A stretch of DNA of 49,180 nt from Brumimicrobium sp051745635 (GTDB lineage Bacteria; Bacteroidota; Bacteroidia; Flavobacteriales_D; Crocinitomicaceae), in NCBI GenBank assembly GCA_051745635.1, contig JBNJEH010000016.1, positions 1 through 49,180 on the forward strand, in the 5' to 3' direction. The notes beneath the pieces were generated by a model that saw only the letters and a program-made list of their open reading frames with translations, did not search any database and was not told the DNA's origin. Positions 22,044 to 31,611 of this stretch are shown here, piece by piece (position 1 is the first letter of the stretch; each line of letters begins with the position of its first letter). The translations under genes and the position numbers were made by a program.

Positions 22044-24335
22044 TTAATCGACAACTTCGAGTTTGGCAAATTTCAAAATGAGTTTCTTCTGCCCCACCCG
22101 GGGAAAGAAAACGGTTGCTTTTTGATCGGGGGCTGAGCCTTGAAGTGCGGTGACTTTGCCTTTTCCGAACCTGCTGTGAACAACGTTGTATCCCACTTTT
22201 AACTCTTCTGTCGTCCCGCCTTTTGATGTCGGCGTAGCTTTGCCGGAACCGCTGGTTTCTTTGAGCGGTTTTAAACTGCCTTTAGGTCGTCCCATCATAC
22301 CAAACCCCGGCGAGCGGTCAGTTGATGGCCGTTTGTGACCACTGAGCGATTTTCCACCTGATTGTCCGCGGGTATCTTGTTCGTGATTGACGAACACGGG
22401 ATCTACTTCGTCGATAAAGCGACTCGGTTCTGCCGTAACTAATTGTCCCCAGCGGTAACGGCTCACCACGTAAGATAGTGTACACGATTCTTCTGCACGC
22501 GTCATGGCCACGTAAAAAAGGCGACGCTCTTCTTCGAGTTCCGTGCGCGAACTGAGCGACAGTTGAGAAGGAAATAAATTTTCTTCCAGTCCCACAATAA
22601 AGACGTGTGGGAACTCCAGTCCCTTGGAGGCGTGAATCGTCATCAACGTAATCTTGTTTTTGTCCTCTTCCGTTTCCTGATCGGCGTCGGTGAGTAGTGC
22701 TACGTCGATTAAAAAATCACTGAGCGTTCCCAGCTCATCACTTTCTTCTTTGGCTACGGAGAACTCTTTGATACCCGCCAGCAATTCCTGGATATTTTCA
22801 TAGCGGGTAACGCCTTCGGGTGACTTGTCATCGTAAAGTGTTTTGAGAATCCCTGAAGATTTAGCAATATCTTCGGCCAGATCGTACGCGGGTGTATTTT
22901 CCATCCGCATCGCATAACTTTTGATCTTCGTGACAAACTGATTGATTTTGTTTTTGGCGCCGCTCGAAATTGAAACGGGATAACGGTTAAAATCAGAAAC
23001 GATATCCCACAGTGAAACGTCATATTGATTGGCAGCGATCATCACAGACTCCATCGTCGTTTTTCCAATTCCGCGTTTCGGATAGTTGATCACCCGTTTC
23101 AGTGCCTCTTCATCCTTCGGATTAGCTGCTAATCTAAAATAGGCAATGAGGTCCTTGATTTCTTTGCGCTGATAGAATGAAAGCCCGCCATAAATTTTGT
23201 ATGGAAGGTTCAGCTTCCGGAGCGATTCCTCAAAAGAACGCGATTGGGCATTTGTTCTGTACAGAATTGCGAAATCTTTGTAATCTGTCGCTCCACTTTG
23301 CTGGATGTCATAGATTTTGTTGACGATCACGCGACCTTCTTCATTGTCGGTGAGGCATCGAATGATATTGATTTTTCCTCCCCGGTCGTTGGAAGTCCAC
23401 ACATCTTTTTGAATCTGATCGTGGTTTTTGCGAATAATGCTATTTGCAGCCTCTACGATGTTCTGTGTGGAGCGGTAATTTTGCTCGAGCTTGTAGAGTT
23501 TATAATCCGGATAATCTTTTTTGAAATTCAGGATGTTTTCAATATTGGCTCCCCGGAAAGAATAGATACTTTGAGCATCATCGCCGACAACACAAAGATT
23601 TTCATTCACTGCCGCCAGCTTTTTGACGATAAGGTATTGCGAGTAATTGGTGTCCTGATACTCGTCAACCAGAATGTATTTGAACTTTTGTTGATAAAAA
23701 TGGAGTACGTCCGGGAAGTCGCGCAGCAACACATTCGTCTGATAGAGCAAATCATCAAAATCCATTGCGCCAGCTTTGAAGCACCGTTTGGCGTATTCTT
23801 TATAGATGCGGAATATTTCAGGTTTGCGCGACATGCGGTCTTCACCTACAATTTCGGCGTTGGCCTCGTACGCAGCTGGCGAGATGAGATTGTTTTTTGC
23901 GGATGAAATCCGCCCATACACCGCATTGGGTTTATAGACCTTATCGTCCAGTCCAAATTCTTTGATAATCGTTTTGAGTAAGCTTTTAGTGTCCTGCGTG
24001 TCATAGATGGTAAAGTTGGAAGGATACCCCAATTTGTCTGAGTTGTAGCGTAAAATGCGCGAAAAAACCGAGTGGAAGGTGCCCATCGCAATATTTCTGG
24101 CTTCACTCGCGCCGACAATTTGTCCAATGCGTTTAGTCATTTCCCGCGCTGCCTTGTTGGTAAACGTAAGCGCTAAAATATTAAAAGGATCGACGCCTTT
24201 GTACATTAGATGAGCGATGCGGTAAGTGAGTACTCTCGTTTTACCGGATCCGGCCCCGGCAATCACCATCATGGGACCATTGATGTGTTCTGTAGCTACG
24301 CGCTGACTGTCGTTGAGTTCATCGAGGTAATTCAT
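22044..24335 (-). CDS. uvrD: UvrD/PcrA-type DNA helicase
   Basis: A 763-residue superfamily 1A 3'-5' helicase for nucleotide excision and mismatch repair and for clearing replication or transcription conflicts. Motifs in order: Q-motif LNDSQRVA, Walker A AGAGSGKTRVLTYRIA, Walker B VDEYQDTN, motif III GDDAQSIYSFRGA, motif IV EQNYRST, motif V TIHASKGLEF and motif VI RLFYVAMTRA. A disordered linker (about 655-700) leads to a C-terminal Tudor-like domain, VGYNVVHSRFGKGKVTAL, which in PcrA binds RNA polymerase. Length is normal for the family. Confidence 0.96.
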   Translation of the reverse strand: MNYLDELNDSQRVATEHINGPMMVIAGAGSGKTRVLTYRIAHLMYKGVDPFNILALTFTNKAAREMTKRIGQIVGASEARNIAMGTFHSVFSRILRYNSDKLGYPSNFTIYDTQDTKSLLKTIIKEFGLDDKVYKPNAVYGRISSAKNNLISPAAYEANAEIVGEDRMSRKPEIFRIYKEYAKRCFKAGAMDFDDLLYQTNVLLRDFPDVLHFYQQKFKYILVDEYQDTNYSQYLIVKKLAAVNENLCVVGDDAQSIYSFRGANIENILNFKKDYPDYKLYKLEQNYRSTQNIVEAANSIIRKNHDQIQKDVWTSNDRGGKINIIRCLTDNEEGRVIVNKIYDIQQSGATDYKDFAILYRTNAQSRSFEESLRKLNLPYKIYGGLSFYQRKEIKDLIAYFRLAANPKDEEALKRVINYPKRGIGKTTMESVMIAANQYDVSLWDIVSDFNRYPVSISSGAKNKINQFVTKIKSYAMRMENTPAYDLAEDIAKSSGILKTLYDDKSPEGVTRYENIQELLAGIKEFSVAKEESDELGTLSDFLIDVALLTDADQETEEDKNKITLMTIHASKGLEFPHVFIVGLEENLFPSQLSLSSRTELEEERRLFYVAMTRAEESCTLSYVVSRYRWGQLVTAEPSRFIDEVDPVFVNHEQDTRGQSGGKSLSGHKRPSTDRSPGFGMMGRPKGSLKPLKETSGSGKATPTSKGGTTEELKVGYNVVHSRFGKGKVTALQGSAPDQKATVFFPRVGQKKLILKFAKLEVVD

Positions 24336-24340
24336 AAAGA

Positions 24341-24348
24341 CAAAGATA
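24341..24348 (-). promoter_or_regulatory. -7 box of the uvrD gene
   Basis: TATCTTTG on the minus strand is a perfect TAnnTTTG, placed 5 bases from the ATG. The -33 position is poor (TATT). As with the RhuM-Fic gene, this implies a very short or absent leader. Confidence 0.45.
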
Positions 24349-24504
24349 TGAAGATTCAGAAGAGTAGAATATCATATCAATTTTCTTTTTTATTCGGCTT
24401 TTCAAATTGAGCGGTTGTGGGTACTTTTAGGTTTTATATGACTGAATAGCAGGTGTATGTTAAACTTTTTATATCTTGCGCATTCTATACAACAACTTTG
24501 ATCT

Positions 24505-27500
24505 ATGTTCAATACTAAGGCATTATACTTATTGATCATCGCCGCTGCAAGCACTTTGGTGGTGACAGCCCAGAGGATTAATGATCCGATGTTTGATCAA
24601 AAAGAGCTTTCTCACCTGGGTGTGGATCATGTCAATAATGTTGCCTGGGACGATAGCGATAGAATGTGGTGTGTTACTGAAAAAGGACTGCTGCGGTACA
24701 ATGGCAATTCGATTGAAATTTTTGATGAAGATTCCTCGCCTGCGCTTTTGAGCACAGATATATTGAAGATGGTCATTGATGGTTCCGATATCTGGATTTC
24801 GTATTCCGATTTCACAGGAGTTTCAAAATTCGACATTGAAAACGGAGAAATTGAACATTTTTCAGATGAACAGTTAATTCCCGATGCACTGATAGCGAAT
24901 ATTATTCCTTTGGATGATCAAAAGGTGATTCTCTGTTCCTGGGGCGATGGGTTTTCCATTCTCGATTATGAAAAGAAGCGCGCTAAACACTACAGTAGAG
25001 AAGATGAAGCAGATACTGCGGACGTGCGGTGCAACAGAATTAAAGATGTGACAATCTTGAGTGATGACCAGTGGTTAATCACTTATTTTGAAAGTCTTGA
25101 TTACAAGAGTATACCGACACTTTTCAACCCCGAAAAAGAAACCTTTGTGCCTTACCCGGTCGACCGGTTTATGAAAGGATATAGTAAAGAGCGAAAGGTC
25201 AATATTCGAAAAAACCTCAAAGTGGTTAATTTTTCCTTTCTGGACCGACACGAAAATTTGTGGATCGGAACGTACAGCAGCTTGATTTATATTAATCTGC
25301 ACGACTCAATTGCCAAAAGAATTCTCGTTGATTCTTCTACTTTCTCCAATCAGAATATAGTCAATGCGCGCACTTACACTGTCGATAGAAACAACATGCT
25401 TTGGGTGAGCACGTTTAACTCCGGCGTAATGCTCGTAGATCCCAGTGATCAATCCGCAAAATACATTCAGCATGATCCGAAAAATCTGAATACGGTGGCC
25501 ACCAATCAAACAGGGGTAATTGCCAATGATCCTATGGGAAATGTCTGGGTGATGGCAGGAAACACGAATGCAAGTATCTACAATCCTTATCTGCAAAATT
25601 TTGAACTTCACATTTGGGACGAATTACCGCTCGAGTATTCTGACCGATCAGCACAGAATATTCCGGTAGAACAGATGAACACCCTTGAAAACGGCACTAT
25701 TTATTTATCGGACGGAACAGGCTTGTTGAAATACGATCCCAAAAGTCATAAGGCTACTCGAATTTCAACGATCAACCAGGGGCGCGGTAAAGAATCCATC
25801 TTAAAAAATGGATTGAGAAATTTTACGATCAGCGGAAACGATCTCTACTATTCCAATTACGAGGGCTTCCATCAAATCGATTTGATGACAAAACAAACGC
25901 AAACGATTAGTTCGAAGCATTACATGCGCCCGCTGTTTACACATTCCAATCAGGGAGATACATTGTTTTTCTTTAAAAACTGGAGAAAATACCGGTCAAT
26001 ATTCGGGTACGTTCAATCGACTGACAACGTGGTGGAGATTTGTGATATCCCCGATGGAATAAAGTTAAAGGATCAGGCAAGCAATATTTTGCCCGATGGA
26101 AGGTGGTTGATCAACTCACGCGGCGACGGATTTATCATTTTTGATCCTGACAACGAGGACTACATACATTTTCACAGCGAAGATTCGCTCCACTATTTCC
26201 CCGATGAAACGCTAAACTGTAGTTATGTCGATCGGGAAAAAGGAGAGCTGTGGCTGGGCTGTGCTTCTGGTGTATATCGATTTGACTGTTCTGCTGACGA
26301 GCTGCACTTTGAAGGTGATAAATTGGGCACAGATAATCGCGCTGTCAATGCTATTGTTAAAGCGAATGATGGCGTTTTGTGGTTCGGAATGAATGAACAA
26401 CTTTTCAAATGGGACGAAGAAAAGCAATCGGGATATAGCTACTCACGTAAATTCGGATTGAGAGCGGGTACCTTTTTATCGGCGTACGGTCAAAAAAATA
26501 AAGCTGGAAAACTTTTTTTCGTGGCGAGAAATGGAATTTTATCTTTTGATCCGGCTTCGCTGGAGTTTTCGGAGACCGAATTTGAAATTACTCTGGATGA
26601 AATCAAGTTGAACGACACCACTTTCGAAGGTAAAAAAATGGATCATCTGAGAAGGCAAGATGATTTGATTCAACTCGACTGGACACAAAATGAAGTGACA
26701 TTCAGGTTTGCGCACAATCAGTTTTATTCACCGCTGCCGCTGAAATTTTACTATCGTCTGAAAGGTGATCAAAAGGACTGGATTGAAAATGGGAACTCGA
26801 ATGAAATACGTTTTGCCGGTCTCAATTACGGTGTGTATGAACTGGAGGTGAAGGCCATTGACAGTTATAATCAAGAGACTGAAGTTCAACGCCTGCATTT
26901 TGAAATCACACCTCCATTTTGGGAAACGAGCTGGTTTTATCTCCTCGTTTTCGTAGCGGCAGCTCTCGGCGTGTTTGCTATCGTTAAAGTACGTGAAAAA
27001 CGAATGCGCAAAAGACAGCGAAAACTGGAGAAAACAGTCGAGGAACGCACCAGCGAAGTCGTACAGAAAGCAGATGAGATTAAAATCCAGAAAGATATTA
27101 TCGAATTAAAAAACCAGGAACTAACAGCTTCCATTACCTATGCTAAGCGAATTCAGGACGCGATTCTTCCGTCGATGGCAAAAATGAATCATTTGTTGTC
27201 AGAGGCATTCGTCTATTACCGGCCAAAAGAAATAGTAGCGGGAGATTTTTACTGGGTGCAACAAGACAACTCAGATGAGAAAACAGTCTTTTTCGCAGTC
27301 GCTGATTGTACGGGGCACGGCGTTCCCGGGGCAATTGTGAGTGTGATTTGCAACAATGCCCTCCAGCGATCATTGCGGGAGTATAGATGTACTTCCCCTG
27401 ATCAAATACTGAATACGACGAGAGAATTGGTGGTAGAGGAATTTGAAAAGAGCAGTGAGGGCGTAAAAGACGGTATGGATATCGCATTGTGCAAATTGAT

Positions 27501-27987
27501 CAAACGCGCAACGGATCGATGGAACTTCGAGTTTTCGGGTGCCAACAATCCGTTAATTGTCATTCGTGAGAAAGCACAAGGAGAAGATGTTTTGACGACG
27601 ATAGATAATCGGGGAAAAGAGCGCCGGGTAGCGCCAAATAAATCTGCTGAAGATTATCTGCTTTTTGAAATTAAAGGAGATAAACAGCCGATAGGCAGTC
27701 ACTTCGATAGTAAACCGTTCACAAATCACAAGGTTCAACTTTTAAAGGGAGATATCGTCTATCTGTTTTCTGACGGTTATCACGACCAATTCGGATCCTT
27801 TGATGATACAATAAAAAACAACGGTAAAAAACTCAAAACAGGAAACTTTAAGAAAATGCTGCTCGAAGCACAGTCGTTGACTTTTGATGAGCAGGTTGCA
27901 TTTTTAGACACTCAATTTGTCGACTGGAAAGGCGCACTGGAACAAATTGACGATGTATGTGTGTTTGGCTTCAGAATGACCGAATGA
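24505..27987 (+). CDS. Two-component-type propeller sensor with PP2C/SpoIIE phosphatase output
   Basis: A 1160-residue membrane sensor. After a signal peptide (cleavage near VVTAQR), a periplasmic beta-propeller spans about 30-660, with blades marked by W/G motifs such as RMWCVTEKGLLRY, ENLWIGTYSSLIYI and GELWLGCASGVYRFD. A Y_Y_Y domain follows (about 720-800, YYRLKGDQKDWIE), then one membrane helix (809-830) and a coiled coil (835-885). The C-terminal SpoIIE-type PP2C phosphatase (900-1155) keeps metal motifs: EIVAGDFYW, ADCTGHGVPGA, KDGMDIAL and FSDGYHDQFG. Similar sensors usually end in a histidine kinase; here a Ser/Thr phosphatase is the output, as in partner switching. No anti-sigma kinase or antagonist gene lies next to it. 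Confidence 0.92.
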   Translation: MFNTKALYLLIIAAASTLVVTAQRINDPMFDQKELSHLGVDHVNNVAWDDSDRMWCVTEKGLLRYNGNSIEIFDEDSSPALLSTDILKMVIDGSDIWISYSDFTGVSKFDIENGEIEHFSDEQLIPDALIANIIPLDDQKVILCSWGDGFSILDYEKKRAKHYSREDEADTADVRCNRIKDVTILSDDQWLITYFESLDYKSIPTLFNPEKETFVPYPVDRFMKGYSKERKVNIRKNLKVVNFSFLDRHENLWIGTYSSLIYINLHDSIAKRILVDSSTFSNQNIVNARTYTVDRNNMLWVSTFNSGVMLVDPSDQSAKYIQHDPKNLNTVATNQTGVIANDPMGNVWVMAGNTNASIYNPYLQNFELHIWDELPLEYSDRSAQNIPVEQMNTLENGTIYLSDGTGLLKYDPKSHKATRISTINQGRGKESILKNGLRNFTISGNDLYYSNYEGFHQIDLMTKQTQTISSKHYMRPLFTHSNQGDTLFFFKNWRKYRSIFGYVQSTDNVVEICDIPDGIKLKDQASNILPDGRWLINSRGDGFIIFDPDNEDYIHFHSEDSLHYFPDETLNCSYVDREKGELWLGCASGVYRFDCSADELHFEGDKLGTDNRAVNAIVKANDGVLWFGMNEQLFKWDEEKQSGYSYSRKFGLRAGTFLSAYGQKNKAGKLFFVARNGILSFDPASLEFSETEFEITLDEIKLNDTTFEGKKMDHLRRQDDLIQLDWTQNEVTFRFAHNQFYSPLPLKFYYRLKGDQKDWIENGNSNEIRFAGLNYGVYELEVKAIDSYNQETEVQRLHFEITPPFWETSWFYLLVFVAAALGVFAIVKVREKRMRKRQRKLEKTVEERTSEVVQKADEIKIQKDIIELKNQELTASITYAKRIQDAILPSMAKMNHLLSEAFVYYRPKEIVAGDFYWVQQDNSDEKTVFFAVADCTGHGVPGAIVSVICNNALQRSLREYRCTSPDQILNTTRELVVEEFEKSSEGVKDGMDIALCKLIKRATDRWNFEFSGANNPLIVIREKAQGEDVLTTIDNRGKERRVAPNKSAEDYLLFEIKGDKQPIGSHFDSKPFTNHKVQLLKGDIVYLFSDGYHDQFGSFDDTIKNNGKKLKTGNFKKMLLEAQSLTFDEQVAFLDTQFVDWKGALEQIDDVCVFGFRMTE

Positions 27988-28299
27988 TAGCTGCAAGGAT
28001 GCTCCGGTTTGATCCTCATGAATTGAACAGGGCGGAGCGATCGGGATGATGCAAGAGATTTCATTATTTTTGTCGGAAACGCATTTGCTGACCCTTCATT
28101 GAGTTCCGGGTTTTCAACAACGGGTTGTGTGCCTTACTACGAGTGGCGAAAGGCATTTTATGGGATAATGAACATACAGATGTTAAAAATCAGGAACTTT
28201 TATCGCTAAATAGTTGCATTATAAAATTAATTACCTATTTTTGCACCCCTCAAAGTATTTTTGGGGTTATTGTTTATTGTAATAATTTAAAGAGAAAAT
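27988..28299. other. Gap upstream of the ribosomal operon, carrying its promoter and leader
   Basis: No gene is supported here; a 69-codon frame from 28125 runs through the promoter and lacks family features. The right third holds the rpsL promoter (28213-28243), followed by a leader of about 50 bases with a small ACCCC/GGGGT hairpin. Confidence 0.6.
28213..28243 (+). promoter_or_regulatory. Promoter of the rpsL-rplQ translation operon
   Basis: GTTG, exactly 19 bases, then TATTTTTG followed by CA. Seven of the eight fixed consensus bases of TTTG-N19-TAnnTTTG match. Transcription should begin near 28250, leaving a leader of about 50 bases before rpsL. The form is the same as at mrp. Confidence 0.82.
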
Positions 28300-28674
28300 A
28301 TGCCAACTATTCAACAGTTAGTTCGCAAGGGTAGAACAGCGCCGGTGAAGAAGAGCAAGTCAGCAGCACTTGATTCTTGTCCGCAGCGTAAAGGAGTATG
28401 TGTGCGTGTGTACACCACTACACCTAAGAAACCAAACTCGGCGATGCGTAAAGTAGCCAGAGTACGTTTAACAAATGGAAAGGAAGTCAATGCCTACATT
28501 GGTGGGGAAGGGCACAACCTTCAGGAGCACTCGATGGTGCTCGTTCGGGGAGGTCGTGTGAAAGACCTGCCAGGTGTCCGTTATCACATCGTTCGCGGTG
28601 CTGAGGATACTGCCGGAGTTGAAGGAAGACTTCAACGCCGTTCTAAATATGGTGCAAAACGTCCAAAAAAATAA
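28300..28674 (+). CDS. rpsL: 30S ribosomal protein S12
   Basis: A 124-residue S12, the decoding-centre protein. PKKPNSAMRK and GRVKDLPGVRYH are intact, including the two lysines (Lys43 and Lys88 in E. coli) whose change gives streptomycin resistance, so the wild-type state is predicted. It is the first gene of the translation operon. No Shine-Dalgarno precedes it; the leader end AATTTAAAGAGAAAAT is A-rich, as usual in this phylum. Confidence 0.99.
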   Translation: MPTIQQLVRKGRTAPVKKSKSAALDSCPQRKGVCVRVYTTTPKKPNSAMRKVARVRLTNGKEVNAYIGGEGHNLQEHSMVLVRGGRVKDLPGVRYHIVRGAEDTAGVEGRLQRRSKYGAKRPKK

Positions 28675-28683
28675 TTTGAAGTC

Positions 28684-29154
28684 ATGAGAAGAAGAAAGGC
28701 GAAAAAAATTGAAATCCTTCCAGATCCAAAGTTTGGTGAAGTACAAGTGACAAAATTTGTGAATAACTTGATGTTGGATGGGAAAAAGAATACATCATTC
28801 CGCATTTTTTATGATGCAATGGATATCATCAAAGAAAAAGTGGAAGATCAAGAGAGTTTAGAGGTGTTTAAAAAAGCGGTTGATAATGTTACGCCAAGCG
28901 TCGAAGTGCGCAGCCGTCGCGTCGGTGGGGCAACATTTCAGATTCCTACTCCGGTGCGCGAAGGTCGTAAGCAGTCGTTAGCGATGAAGTGGATGATAAC
29001 ATTCTCTCGGAAGCGCAACGAAAAGACAATGGCTCAGCGTTTGGCCAACGAGATCATTGCAGCTTCAAAAGAAGAGGGCGCAGCCTTTAAAAAGAAAGAA
29101 GATACGTTAAGAATGGCAGAGGCTAACAAAGCCTTTTCACACTTCAGATTCTAA
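28684..29154 (+). CDS. rpsG: 30S ribosomal protein S7
   Basis: A 156-residue S7, primary binder of the 3' domain of 16S rRNA and organiser of the small-subunit head. It starts MRRRKAKKIEILPDPKFG and holds KAVDNVTPSVEVRSRRVGG and a basic GRKQSLAMKWM segment. Normal length, no C-terminal extension. Nine bases after rpsL and 13 before fusA. Confidence 0.99.
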   Translation: MRRRKAKKIEILPDPKFGEVQVTKFVNNLMLDGKKNTSFRIFYDAMDIIKEKVEDQESLEVFKKAVDNVTPSVEVRSRRVGGATFQIPTPVREGRKQSLAMKWMITFSRKRNEKTMAQRLANEIIAASKEEGAAFKKKEDTLRMAEANKAFSHFRF

Positions 29155-29167
29155 ATTGAGTTAAGAG

Positions 29168-31276
29168 ATGGCGAAAAGAAATTTAAAATTCACGAGAAAC
29201 ATAGGTATTATGGCGCACGTAGATGCCGGTAAGACGACAACTACGGAGCGTATCCTCTATTATACAGGGATCAGTCATAAAATGGGTGAGGTGCACGATG
29301 GTGCTGCAACCATGGATTGGATGGAACAAGAACAAGAGCGCGGTATTACGATTACGTCGGCTGCGACTACGTGTTTTTGGAATTACCAGGATCAGGAATA
29401 CAGAATAAACATTATTGACACGCCGGGTCACGTTGACTTTACTGTTGAGGTGGAGCGTTCTCTGCGCGTGCTCGATGGTGCAGTAGCATTGTTTTGTGCA
29501 TCCTCTGGTGTTGAGCCGCAATCGGAAACGGTATGGCGACAAGCAGATAAGTACGGCGTGCCGCGCATTGGTTTTGTGAACAAAATGGACCGCGCAGGAG
29601 CGAACTTCCTCGGTACAGTTGAGCAGATCAAAGACCGTTTAGGAGGTAAGCCTGTACCTATTCAGCTGCCTATTGGTACAGAAGACGACTTTAAAGGAGT
29701 GGTTGATTTAATTGCGAACAAAGCATTTGTCTGGAACGAAGCCGACATGGGAATGACCTGGGAAGAGGTCGATATTCCTGAAGATATGGCAGCAGAGGTC
29801 GCAGAATGGCGAAACGAATTGATTGAAGCTGTGGCTGAGTCAGATGAAGCGTTGATGGAGAAGTTCTTCGAAGATGCTGATTCTATCACAGAAGAAGAAA
29901 TGATTGAAGCAATTCGCAAAGCGACAATCGATATGACGATTACACCAATGATGTGTGGATCGGCCTTTAAAAATAAAGGTGTTCAGACACTGTTGGATGC
30001 AGTGATGGCGTTCTTGCCGGCTCCTATTGACGTAGAAGCGATCGAAGGTGAGAATCCAACGACGAATGAAATGGAAAAAAGAAGACCGTCCATGGATGAA
30101 CCCATGTCGGCACTCGCTTTTAAAATTGCAACCGATCCTTTTGTAGGTCGTTTGTGTTTCGTGCGTACGTATTCTGGTAAGATCGAAGCTGGTTCTTACG
30201 TATTCAATACGCGGACGAATAAAAAAGAAAGAATTTCGCGTTTGTTCCAGATGCACTCGAACAAACAAAATGCAATTGAAGTGCTCGAATGTGGAGATAT
30301 TGGAGCGGCTGTTGGATTTAAAGATATCCGTACGGGAGATACGTTGTGTGATCAGAAAAGCCCGATCGTATTGGAGTCAATGGACTTTCCGGATCCCGTT
30401 ATCGGTATTGCGATTGAACCGAGAACGAAGGCAGATATGGACAAGCTTTCTGTCGGTTTGAACAAGCTTTCTGAGGAGGATCCAACGTTCCAGATATCTA
30501 CCAATGAAGATTCTGGTCAGACAGTGATCTCCGGAATGGGTGAGCTGCACCTCGAGGTATTGATCGACCGCTTGAAACGTGAGTTTAAAGTGGAAGTGAA
30601 CGAGGGTGAGCCACAAGTTTCCTACAAAGAGCAGATCACAGCTGAAATCGATCACAGAGAGACGTATAAAAAGCAATCTGGTGGTCGCGGTAAGTTTGCC
30701 GACATCGTTGTAAAAATTCGTCCACAAGAGGATGAAGAAAAAGAAGGACTGGAGTTCATCAACAACATCAAAGGAGGTAACGTACCGAAGGAATACATTC
30801 CGTCTGTTCAGAAAGGATTTGAAGATGCTATGAAGAATGGTGTTCTTGCCGGATACCCGATGGATTCAATGATTGTCGAGTTAAATGATGGCTCGTTCCA
30901 CCCCGTGGATTCTGATTCACTATCATTTGAGGTGGCTGCGAAAATGGCATATCGCAATGCGATTCCAAAAACAAAGCCCGAACTACTCGAACCCGTGATG
31001 AAATTGGAGGTTGTTACGCCGGAGGAGAATATGGGTGATATCGTTGCTGATTTGAACAGACGACGAGGACAGATGCAGGGAATGGATGACCGTTCTGGTG
31101 CAAAAGTCGTTCGGGCGACAGTTCCACTTTCTGAAATGTTTGGATATGTAACTAAGCTTAGAACAATATCTTCAGGACGTGCGACATCAACGATGGAGTT
31201 CTCTCATTACGATGTTTGTCCGAAGAATATCGCTGAAGAAATTATTGATAAAGTAAAAGGAAACGTTTCCGCATAA
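29168..31276 (+). CDS. fusA: Elongation factor G
   Basis: A 702-residue translocase GTPase. GTP-binding motifs: AHVDAGKTTTTER (G1), DTPGHVDF (G3), NKMDRAG (G4) and GSAFKNKG (G5). Domains III to V follow, with the domain IV loop region near SGGRGKF. It drives tRNA and mRNA movement after peptide bond formation. It lies in the str position, but tuf does not follow; rpsJ does, 11 bases later, so the str and S10 operons are joined. Confidence 0.99.
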   Translation: MAKRNLKFTRNIGIMAHVDAGKTTTTERILYYTGISHKMGEVHDGAATMDWMEQEQERGITITSAATTCFWNYQDQEYRINIIDTPGHVDFTVEVERSLRVLDGAVALFCASSGVEPQSETVWRQADKYGVPRIGFVNKMDRAGANFLGTVEQIKDRLGGKPVPIQLPIGTEDDFKGVVDLIANKAFVWNEADMGMTWEEVDIPEDMAAEVAEWRNELIEAVAESDEALMEKFFEDADSITEEEMIEAIRKATIDMTITPMMCGSAFKNKGVQTLLDAVMAFLPAPIDVEAIEGENPTTNEMEKRRPSMDEPMSALAFKIATDPFVGRLCFVRTYSGKIEAGSYVFNTRTNKKERISRLFQMHSNKQNAIEVLECGDIGAAVGFKDIRTGDTLCDQKSPIVLESMDFPDPVIGIAIEPRTKADMDKLSVGLNKLSEEDPTFQISTNEDSGQTVISGMGELHLEVLIDRLKREFKVEVNEGEPQVSYKEQITAEIDHRETYKKQSGGRGKFADIVVKIRPQEDEEKEGLEFINNIKGGNVPKEYIPSVQKGFEDAMKNGVLAGYPMDSMIVELNDGSFHPVDSDSLSFEVAAKMAYRNAIPKTKPELLEPVMKLEVVTPEENMGDIVADLNRRRGQMQGMDDRSGAKVVRATVPLSEMFGYVTKLRTISSGRATSTMEFSHYDVCPKNIAEEIIDKVKGNVSA

Positions 31277-31287
31277 TATTGAAGTCG

Positions 31288-31593
31288 ATGAGTCAAAAAA
31301 TTAGAATAAAATTAAAGTCATACGATCACAATTTAGTAGATAAGTCTGCTGAAAAGATTGTTAAAACAGTTAAAACGACGGGTGCTGTGGTAAGTGGACC
31401 CATTCCATTGCCCACGCACAAGAGAATTTATACTGTATTGAAATCGCCACACGTAAACAAAAAAGCGCGTGAACAATTCGAACTCTGTTCGTACAAGAGG
31501 TTGCTGGATATTTACAGTTCCTCTTCGAAGACAGTAGATGCACTCATGCGTCTTGAGTTACCGAGTGGTGTGGATGTAGAAATAAAAGTTTAA
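31288..31593 (+). CDS. rpsJ: 30S ribosomal protein S10
   Basis: A 101-residue S10 (head of the small subunit; also the NusE antitermination factor). It starts MSQKIRIKLKSYDHNLVDKS and has the GPIPLPTHKRIYTVLKSPH loop. The ATG at 31288 is chosen over an upstream in-frame TTG at 31279 because the family begins there. Confidence 0.98.
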   Translation: MSQKIRIKLKSYDHNLVDKSAEKIVKTVKTTGAVVSGPIPLPTHKRIYTVLKSPHVNKKAREQFELCSYKRLLDIYSSSSKTVDALMRLELPSGVDVEIKV

Positions 31594-31611
31594 TCTATAA
31601 TTAAGTAAAGA

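Noticed and set aside
23244..23906. 220-codon plus-strand frame inside uvrD
   Set aside because: It is antisense to a fully conserved helicase gene and shows no independent domain.
28125..28334. 69-codon frame upstream of rpsL
   Set aside because: It crosses the operon promoter and overlaps the rpsL start in another frame.
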